A DNA stretch of 5,018 bases, taken from NCBI GenBank assembly GCA_004558305.1, contig SFDG01000129.1, positions 1 to 5,018 of the forward strand, written 5' to 3'. A program made the position numbers and the translations under genes. Below the pieces are notes generated by a model. It was not told the origin of the DNA. It saw only the letters and a program-made list of their open reading frames with translations, and did no database searches. The DNA is from Phocaeicola plebeius. GTDB taxonomy: Bacteria; Bacteroidota; Bacteroidia; Bacteroidales; Bacteroidaceae. Of the stretch, positions 1-4,455 are shown piece by piece (position 1 is the first letter of the stretch; each line of letters begins with the position of its first letter).

Positions 1-1
1 C

Positions 2-1477
2 CCTGCCGGGCAGTTCGTCTCCGCCGATGCGCTGCCGGTTGGGGGTGTGTCCGGTTCCGGTGCCCCAAACATCTTGCAGGTGACGGACGACGGTCTGGCC
101 GTTTATGCCCGTGACCTCGTGTCCGCAGCCGACGACAACGCCCTGACCGAGCGTGACGGCAAGCTGTATGTCCAGGACAAGAAGACCATGGCGGCAAGCC
201 TGGTCTCGAAAGATGCAGACAACCAGTTGCGAACCGGCAGTGATGATGCGCTGTTCGTGCCTCCTGTGACCGTGGTCTCCGGTGAAGGGGACAACCTGGT
301 CATCAAGGGGGGTGACGGCGGGGCCCTGCTCACGGCCAACGACGTGCTGTCCAATGGGCGTCCCAACCTGTTGACCATCGACCCGGTGGACCATAAAATC
401 ATCCTGACCAAAGAGGACATCCAGGACAATCTTCCCGTCATCTCTGCCGATGAGGGCAACCTGGTACATCCTGGTTCCGACAAGGGTGTCTACCTGTCCA
501 TGAAGGATATTCTGGCTGGGGATGATGCCATCCTGTATGAGAACAAGGACGGGCGTATCTCTTCTGGTCTCTCGCTGGCATACGCCCCCGACACCGGCAA
601 GCTCGATATTCTGGGGCATGACGGTCAGACCGTTATTTCCACCGTGCGCGTCCCCGGGGCCAGTTCTTCGCTCAAGGGTGTGTATCTGGTGGACGGTACA
701 CCCAGCGTGGCTGGTGAAGCCATTGAGGGCGACTACCACTTCTCTCTCGTGTTCATGCAGCCTGACGGGACGTGGAGTGACCCTGTGCCGGTCACGGTCA
801 AAGCACGCAAGGATGAGGCTGTTTCGACCCGTGTCGCGTCTGTTGCCGCCATCGGCGCCGTGCGTGTCAGGGGTATTTTCAACGGGCAGATTGTCGAGCA
901 GGCGTTCCTCGACGGTATGGCCCCCTTGCAGTTCGCGGATGGTTCCCGTCTTATCGTATCGCCGGACGCCACGAATCTCGAGGTGATTTTCTCTCCCGGT
1001 GTCGGTCTCATTCCCGGGACATATCTGGTCTTCATCTATGCGTTGGCCGACGGCACCGTGCAGGACGTTTATGTTGATATGTCGGCGCTGGCTGATGTAT
1101 ACACGCAAGGCTGCGGTATCAACATCAGTACCGACATGGTCGTGTCCGTGAAGCTCCATCCCGAGGGGGCCATCAAGTGTGACCCCGTGGGCGGTATAGG
1201 CATCTCGCCCGGTGCCGGTCTGGCGCTCAAGAACAATGACCTCGTTATCGATATTGGTCATGGTGGTGTTGATGACCCGCTTGTGATACGTCCTGATGGG
1301 TCGCTCGGTATTGATTGTTCCAAGCTGCTGTCTTCCGACAGCGACAACGTGTTGCGACTTGGTGCTGACGGCAAGCTCAAAGTCGTGGTCGTGTCTGCCG
1401 ACAGAGACAACCTGCTCGTGGCTGGTACGGACAAGGGTGCATACACGTCGCTCGACAGAGGGGACATGCACCGATAA
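2..1477 (+). CDS. Phage tail-fibre protein with SAD-type repeats and shared central domain (5'-truncated by window)
   Basis: This is a probable structural tail-fibre or receptor-binding protein. The reading frame is open to the left edge (PAGQFVSADALPVGG precedes the GTG at 47), so that GTG is probably an internal Val and the true start lies upstream; 491 residues are visible. Counting from the GTG, residues 2-156 hold about six divergent repeats of the type VSxDxxNxLxxGxDxxLxV. Residues 173-358 form a central domain that recurs in the next gene (LKGVYLVDGTP, GDYHFSLVF, PGTYLVFIYALADG, DVYVDMSALADVYTQGCGI). Residues 359-427 look like a variable linker, and residues 428-468 carry two more repeats. 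There is no signal peptide or membrane segment. The protein stops abruptly with LDRGDMHR, whereas its paralogue continues for a further 50 residues or so, so this end may be truncated. The fibre role comes from the repeats and neighbours; the receptor is unknown. An Mtd_N anchor upstream is plausible but not visible. Confidence 0.85.
   Translation, partial: PAGQFVSADALPVGGVSGSGAPNILQVTDDGLAVYARDLVSAADDNALTERDGKLYVQDKKTMAASLVSKDADNQLRTGSDDALFVPPVTVVSGEGDNLVIKGGDGGALLTANDVLSNGRPNLLTIDPVDHKIILTKEDIQDNLPVISADEGNLVHPGSDKGVYLSMKDILAGDDAILYENKDGRISSGLSLAYAPDTGKLDILGHDGQTVISTVRVPGASSSLKGVYLVDGTPSVAGEAIEGDYHFSLVFMQPDGTWSDPVPVTVKARKDEAVSTRVASVAAIGAVRVRGIFNGQIVEQAFLDGMAPLQFADGSRLIVSPDATNLEVIFSPGVGLIPGTYLVFIYALADGTVQDVYVDMSALADVYTQGCGINISTDMVVSVKLHPEGAIKCDPVGGIGISPGAGLALKNNDLVIDIGHGGVDDPLVIRPDGSLGIDCSKLLSSDSDNVLRLGADGKLKVVVVSADRDNLLVAGTDKGAYTSLDRGDMHR
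50..514 (+). repeat. Tandem SAD-type fibre repeats (N-terminal block of gene 1)
   Basis: The block encodes about six imperfect repeats of 20-28 residues. Examples are VSAADDNALTERDGKLYV, VSKDADNQLRTGSDDALFV, VSGEGDNLVIKGGDGGALL and ISADEGNLVHPGSDKGVYL. The shared pattern is V/I-S-x-D/E-x-x-N-x-L/V-x-x-G-x-D-x-x-L/V-Y/F. Repeats of this type are common in phage fibre shafts, where they are thought to form short beta-structured segments. They are conserved as protein and have diverged at DNA level. Confidence 0.75.
563..1120 (+). other. Shared central fibre domain, copy 1 (about 186 aa)
   Basis: This segment of gene 1 aligns end to end with 1923-2498 in gene 2. By hand, the block LKGVYLVDGTP...SLVF matches its partner at 19 of 28 positions, and PGTYLVF...QGCGI at 22 of 36. 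The less conserved middle (roughly residues 252-320) differs in length and sequence. The alternating hydrophobic pattern and frequent Gly/Asp turns suggest an all-beta fold. I recognise the terminal 'VYVDxSxLxDVYTxGxGI' motif as common in phage fibre proteins but cannot name a family. Confidence 0.65.
1328..1450 (+). repeat. SAD-type fibre repeats (C-terminal pair of gene 1)
   Basis: Two adjacent repeats, LSSDSDNVLRLGADGKLKVVV and VSADRDNLLVAGTDKGAYTS, follow the central domain and lie just before the stop. They match the pair VSTDTNNALKAGADGKLSVKV / VSANAGNVIKTGTDQGALLT at the same place in gene 2, so the two proteins share module order and not only motif content. Confidence 0.7.
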
Positions 1478-1496
1478 CACAGTGGTGTATCGGTGC
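1468..1496 (+). other. Stem-loop spanning the stop codon of gene 1
   Basis: GCACCGATAACAC (1468-1480) pairs with GTGTATCGGTGC (1485-1496) over 12 base pairs with one bulged A and an AGTG loop. The TAA stop (1475-1477) sits inside the left arm. No T-run follows (GTAATATAAC), so it is not a classical intrinsic terminator. It could limit read-through into gene 2, block 3' exonuclease decay, or mark an old junction. The pairing is read directly; the function is inferred. Confidence 0.55.
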
Positions 1497-1514
1497 GTAA
1501 TATAACATTCAACT

Positions 1515-2876
1515 TTGAAAGGTGCTGAATTATGGCACGCTATCCAGCAGTTTCGTGGTACTACTGCCCAACATGCTGCGTACACGGGCAAAATCGGCGA
1601 ACTCACCGTCGATACCGACAAGAAGGTCGTGGTCGTCCAGGACGGCGTTACCGCCGGTGGCGTGCCCATGGCGCGTGAAGACCGCAAGATTAAGGGCGAC
1701 ACTCATCTGAAGGTGAATTCCGGTACGGAAGGCACTCTTGCTGGCGACCTTACGCTTACTGTGAACATGGATTCCCTGGCGACCGACCTGGTGTCCACCG
1801 ACGCCAACAACGGTCTGTCCGTGGGTAATGACAATAAGCTGTTTGCCAAGTCGCCTGACGCCAGTCTCATCATTCGTCCCAGTGACAAGATTCTGCATGA
1901 TGCCGACGGCAAGGTTGCCGCCGACCTCAGCATGACCTACCACCCGTATTCCGGCGAGCTCAAAATCATCGGCCATGACGGCGTTACCGAAGTTGCCACC
2001 GTGACCGTCCCGTCCAGCACTTCCGTGCTCAAGGGTGTCGAACTGGTGCATGGCAAACCCGATGCCGCCGGTGAGGCTGTGAAGGGTGACTACCACCTGT
2101 CCCTGATGTTCCGTGACCAGGCGGGCAACTGGGCCCAGGCTGTCGGCGTTCCGATCAAGACCACCAAGGGTACCGCTGGTACGGCTACCTTCAGCACTGA
2201 AATGCTCACTGGCGGCATCTCGGTCGCTGCTGTGCGTGCTGTGTTCAACGGCGACGATAAGACCGTGGAAGGTGGTTCCAGTCCGGCCCGTGTGACCTTC
2301 GCCGATAATTCCACGGCTTCCGTCACGTTCAATGTGTCTGGTACGACCATCAGCGGCAATGTCTCTTTCACGCCCCAGGTGGGTCTGAAGGCCGGTACTT
2401 ACCTGCACTTCATCTGGGCGCTGTCCGACAACCGCGTGGTTGACACCTATGTGGATGTCACCGAACTCATCGATGTGTACACCGCCGGTCAGGGTATCAA
2501 AATCGACGGTCATACCATCTCTGCCAAGCTGGGCACCGGTATCAAGTTCGACGAAAGCGGCAACATCGTGGTGGACTTCACCAATACGGTCTCCACTGAC
2601 ACGAACAACGCCCTCAAGGCTGGTGCCGACGGCAAGCTGTCCGTGAAGGTCGTGTCTGCCAACGCCGGTAACGTCATCAAGACCGGCACTGACCAGGGCG
2701 CGCTGCTGACTGAAAACGACCTCAAGACTCCGGTCAAGAATATCGTCAATGATATGGTCGGCAGCGCTGAAGGTTCTCTGGGCTGCTCCATGATTTCCGC
2801 GACTGTGGGCAATCAGATTCAGTGCGACAATGGCAAGCTGATGGTCTACTCCGACTACGGTACCATGGACGACTAA
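1515..2876 (+). CDS. Phage tail-fibre protein with Mtd_N anchor; start out of frame with its SD/ATG
   Basis: This is a 453-residue receptor-binding or fibre protein if read from the TTG at 1515. Residues 10-53 (IQQFRGTTAQHAAYTG...ELTVDTDKKVVVVQDGVTAGGVPMA) match the N-terminal domain of the Bordetella phage major tropism determinant (Mtd_N), a beta-structured anchor to the tail. Residues 93-113 are one SAD-type repeat, 137-328 are the central domain shared with gene 1, and 359-446 are three more repeats, ending in a short acidic tail (YSDYGTMDD). The start is abnormal: the only good SD (AAAGGTG, 1518-1524) points to ATG 1532, which lies in another frame and reads 48 codons to TGA 1676. TTG 1515 has no SD. 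The gene is therefore frameshifted at its 5' end, switchable, or mis-sequenced. The body is intact and shows no decay. There is no reverse transcriptase or C-type lectin end, so nothing here marks it as a DGR target. Confidence 0.88.
   Translation: MKGAELWHAIQQFRGTTAQHAAYTGKIGELTVDTDKKVVVVQDGVTAGGVPMAREDRKIKGDTHLKVNSGTEGTLAGDLTLTVNMDSLATDLVSTDANNGLSVGNDNKLFAKSPDASLIIRPSDKILHDADGKVAADLSMTYHPYSGELKIIGHDGVTEVATVTVPSSTSVLKGVELVHGKPDAAGEAVKGDYHLSLMFRDQAGNWAQAVGVPIKTTKGTAGTATFSTEMLTGGISVAAVRAVFNGDDKTVEGGSSPARVTFADNSTASVTFNVSGTTISGNVSFTPQVGLKAGTYLHFIWALSDNRVVDTYVDVTELIDVYTAGQGIKIDGHTISAKLGTGIKFDESGNIVVDFTNTVSTDTNNALKAGADGKLSVKVVSANAGNVIKTGTDQGALLTENDLKTPVKNIVNDMVGSAEGSLGCSMISATVGNQIQCDNGKLMVYSDYGTMDD
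1518..1534 (+). promoter_or_regulatory. Shine-Dalgarno and ATG pointing to the wrong frame for gene 2
   Basis: AAAGGTG at 1518-1524 is followed, after a 7-base spacer, by ATG at 1532. It is the best ribosome-binding site in this gap, and the following codons (Met-Ala-Arg) match the start of gene 3. The frame nevertheless leaves the Mtd_N body by +1 and ends at 1676-1678 after 48 codons. Confidence 0.7.
1791..1853 (+). repeat. Single SAD-type repeat between Mtd_N and central domain of gene 2
   Basis: The segment encodes VSTDANNGLSVGNDNKLFAKS, which follows the V-S-x-D-x-x-N-x-L-x-x-G-x-D-x-x-L-F pattern. Only one copy sits here, against about six before the central domain of gene 1, so the two fibres differ in shaft length. 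Confidence 0.6.
1923..2498 (+). other. Shared central fibre domain, copy 2 (about 192 aa)
   Basis: This is the counterpart in gene 2 of the domain at 563-1120. It runs from DLSMTYHPYSGELKIIGHDG through LKGVELVHGKPDAAGEAVKGDYHLSLMF to AGTYLHFIWALSDNRVVDTYVDVTELIDVYTAGQGI. The middle part (about residues 216-285, rich in Thr/Ser/Gly) is the least like copy 1 and is the likeliest variable surface. Its family is not known to me. Confidence 0.65.
2589..2852 (+). repeat. SAD-type fibre repeats (C-terminal block of gene 2)
   Basis: The block contains VSTDTNNALKAGADGKLSVKV, VSANAGNVIKTGTDQGALLT and, after a helical-looking linker (KTPVKNIVNDMVGSAEG), ISATVGNQIQCDNGKLMVYS. The first two match the C-terminal pair of gene 1. 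The linker and third repeat are absent from gene 1. Confidence 0.65.
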
Positions 2877-2889
2877 GCGTTTTCTCATC

Positions 2890-2930
2890 GAGGGTCCAGC
2901 CGTGGAATCACCCTGGCTGGACCCTCTTGT
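2890..2930 (+). terminator. Strong hairpin after gene 2, possible terminator without a full U-tract
   Basis: GAGGGTCCAGCC (2890-2901) and GGCTGGACCCTC (2915-2926) form a perfect 12-bp GC-rich stem around a 13-base loop, starting 13 bases after the gene 2 stop. Only TTGTT follows, so the U-tract is weak. It could be an inefficient terminator that lowers expression of downstream genes, or a 3'-end stabiliser. The stem is certain; termination is inferred. Confidence 0.6.
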
Positions 2931-2939
2931 TCGAGAGGG
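2922..2939 (+). other. Alternative hairpin overlapping the terminator stem
   Basis: CCCTCT (2922-2927) can also pair with AGAGGG (2934-2939) around a TGTTCG loop. It therefore competes with the upstream GAGGG (2890-2894) for the same CCCTC segment. The upstream 12-bp stem should win energetically, so a switch is only a possibility. Confidence 0.35.
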
Positions 2940-2975
2940 CAGTCTTTGACATATCCCCTCCTAATACATCATATA

Positions 2976-2985
2976 AAGAGGTAGG
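2976..2985 (+). promoter_or_regulatory. Ribosome-binding site of gene 3
   Basis: AAGAGGTAGG lies 9 bases before ATG 2995. It supports that ATG as the start and fits the Met-Ala-Arg opening of the protein. Confidence 0.65.
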
Positions 2986-2994
2986 TATATACTT

Positions 2995-3579
2995 ATGGCA
3001 AGAAACAACTCCAGTCCTGTCCAGCAGTTCAGGGGGACGACTGCCCAGCACGCTAAATATACGGGTCTCCCAGGTGAGCTTACCATCGATACTGACAAGA
3101 ATGTCGTTGTCGTCCATGACGGTGTGACGGCTGGTGGTCATCCCATGGCCAGTTCAGCCATCTTCTCCGGCACTGCTCCAGGACAAGTTCCGGCGTCGAC
3201 TTCTGAAGAAACAGGCAAAGTCCTGCGCAGTGACGGTATGTGGAACAATACCTCTCTCGACCCTATCTCGGAAAAAGCCCAGGCGCTCGGCAATACGACA
3301 GGCAATAAAGCCATCGATGTGTCGAAGGGCGCCTATATCACTTGTAAAGTCACAGGGAATACGACGTTCTCTTTCACAGGTGTCCCTCAAACGGGGGCGA
3401 CTGTCGTCGTGATGCAGCTTACCAATGGTGGTGCGTATACGATTACCTGGCCCTCCAGTATCAAGTGGTCTGGTGGAAAAGCACCAAAATTTACCGCTTC
3501 TGGTATCGACATCGTTGTCCTGACGACCAACGACGCAGGCGCAACTTGGTACGGTATCGTTAATCTCGAGTATGCGTAG
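2995..3579 (+). CDS. Short tail-fibre protein: Mtd_N anchor plus beta-structured tip domain
   Basis: This is a 194-residue receptor-binding or fibre protein. Residues 9-53 (VQQFRGTTAQHAKYTGLPGELTIDTDKNVVVVHDGVTAGGHPMA) are a very clear Mtd_N anchor, close to that of Bordetella phage Mtd and to gene 2. Residues 54-85 form the usual fibre linker (SGTAPGQVPASTSEETGKVLRSDGMW). Residues 98-194 (GNTTFSFTGVP..., ITWPSSIKWSGGKAP, ASGIDIVVLTTNDAGATWYGIVNLEYA) are a beta-rich tip I recognise from the C-termini of many phage tail proteins. ATG 2995 has a good SD. No C-type lectin fold is seen, so unlike Mtd it does not look like a diversity-generating retroelement target. It shares its anchor with gene 2 but none of its body, so the two may dock at similar sites. 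The role is well supported; the receptor is unknown. Confidence 0.9.
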   Translation: MARNNSSPVQQFRGTTAQHAKYTGLPGELTIDTDKNVVVVHDGVTAGGHPMASSAIFSGTAPGQVPASTSEETGKVLRSDGMWNNTSLDPISEKAQALGNTTGNKAIDVSKGAYITCKVTGNTTFSFTGVPQTGATVVVMQLTNGGAYTITWPSSIKWSGGKAPKFTASGIDIVVLTTNDAGATWYGIVNLEYA

Positions 3580-3596
3580 AGTGGTGGGGTGCAGAT

Positions 3597-4451
3597 ATGC
3601 TTAAACATCTGTTGCGTGGTGGAGGAAGCGACCTAGACGGGAACTCGTGGATAGCTACTCTAGGTGGTGGTCGCATTGAGGACGGTCAATCCGTAGCTGT
3701 TGGACCAGACGGTTCTGTATATGTCGGGGGAAGCACAAGCTCTCTAGGTAAGGGTTATCAGGTTGCCTTGCTTGCCAAGTTCAATTCTTCTGGGGCGTTG
3801 CAATGGCAAAAAATTCTCCTTGGGGACAATTTTTCCGGCATTACTTCAGTAGCTGTTGGACCAGACGGCTTTGTATATGTCTGTGGCGCTTTCCGTCTCG
3901 CAGGTAAAGACGTTAATAATTGCTTGATTGCCAAGTTCAATTCTTCTGGGACGTTGCAATGGCAAAAAACTCTTTATAAATATGACTATGACTATTCATA
4001 CGGAATAGCTGTTGGACCAGACGATTCTGTATATATCGGTGGAAGGATGAGCTCTGCTACAGGTCAGGACATTCCTGATGCCGTAATTGCCATGTTTAAT
4101 GCTTCCGGGACGTTGCGATGGCAGAAAACTATCAACTATAGTGGCCTTCTCTATATACGTTCAGTAGCTGTTGGACAAGACGATTCTGTGTATGCCTGTG
4201 GGCGTGCAGAGGTCAGAGGAGACTTAATATCTCCCATATGGCTTATTAAAGTAAAAGATGATATTATTGCACAATCTAGTTCAGTATACGGCGAATATAC
4301 AATAGAGAATGCATCATTCAATAATACAAATGTATCATACGGTGTTTCTACATTAAGTTTATCCTTAGCAACCTCCAGTTTATCAGTTTCAACGTCCTCT
4401 TTAACTGTAGAAGATATAAATTTCACCTTTAACAAATACACAGGAGACTAA
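3597..4451 (+). CDS. Beta-propeller (SBBP-type repeat) phage fibre protein with Ser/Thr-rich tail
   Basis: This 284-residue protein is probably another adsorption or fibre component. After a short basic, glycine-rich start (MLKHLLRGGG) and a half-repeat (SWIATLGGG), residues 31-220 hold four repeats of 52-53 residues. Their pattern is SVAVGPDGSVYVGG...ALLAKFNSSGTLQWQKTL, the signature of SBBP-like beta-propeller blades; the fourth is degenerate at its end (WLIKVKDD). Residues 250-277 form a Ser/Thr-rich heptad-like array (VSTLSLS, LATSSLS, VSTSSLT, VEDINFT). The start ATG has a modest GTGGGG just upstream, and the gene begins 17 bases after gene 3 ends. The last 200 bases or so are strikingly AT-rich compared with all neighbours, which suggests a separately acquired module. 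Four blades are few for a closed propeller, so it may close by oligomerising or may have lost blades. Position between a fibre and a fibre-chaperone gene supports a distal, host-contacting role, by inference. Confidence 0.82.
   Translation: MLKHLLRGGGSDLDGNSWIATLGGGRIEDGQSVAVGPDGSVYVGGSTSSLGKGYQVALLAKFNSSGALQWQKILLGDNFSGITSVAVGPDGFVYVCGAFRLAGKDVNNCLIAKFNSSGTLQWQKTLYKYDYDYSYGIAVGPDDSVYIGGRMSSATGQDIPDAVIAMFNASGTLRWQKTINYSGLLYIRSVAVGQDDSVYACGRAEVRGDLISPIWLIKVKDDIIAQSSSVYGEYTIENASFNNTNVSYGVSTLSLSLATSSLSVSTSSLTVEDINFTFNKYTGD
3645..4254 (+). repeat. Propeller-blade DNA repeats, period 156-159 bp
   Basis: The motif (G/A)TAGCTGTTGGAC(C/A)AGACG recurs at 3693, 3849, 4005 and 4164, giving spacings of 156, 156 and 159 bp. 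The partner motif around GCCAAGTTCAATTCTTC recurs at 3774 and 3930, and in diverged form at 4089. Across 3774-3813 and 3930-3969 I count 39 of 40 identical bases. All repeats stay in frame, so gain or loss by recombination would keep the protein readable. Confidence 0.85.
4442..4447 (+). promoter_or_regulatory. Ribosome-binding site of gene 5, inside the end of gene 4
   Basis: AGGAGA lies 8 bases before ATG 4456 and overlaps the last codons of gene 4, whose stop is only 4 bases before the ATG. This arrangement suggests translational coupling of the propeller protein and the assembly protein. Confidence 0.7.
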
Positions 4452-4455
4452 ATAA

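Noticed and set aside
47..49. GTG at 47 as the start of gene 1
   Set aside because: The frame is open and reads like fibre repeat sequence (FVSADALPVGG) back to base 2, and there is no SD before the GTG, so the gene begins outside the window.
1530..2888. A 452-codon open frame on the minus strand opposite gene 2
   Set aside because: It mirrors gene 2 almost completely, its translation is His/Gly/Val-rich with no recognisable domain, and it has no promoter or SD. Gene 2 carries clear domain matches, so this is a codon-bias shadow.
2946..2977. Possible promoter: TTGACA at 2946 with TATAAA at 2972
   Set aside because: The spacing is 20 bases, and a start about 7 bases after 2977 would cut off the ribosome-binding site of gene 3. 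A phage-specific promoter cannot be excluded, but this match is not supported.
2995..3579. Diversity-generating retroelement target, suggested by the Mtd-like N-terminus
   Set aside because: The Mtd_N domain is an anchor found on many fibres. The C-terminus here is not a C-type lectin domain, and no template repeat or reverse transcriptase is seen in the window.
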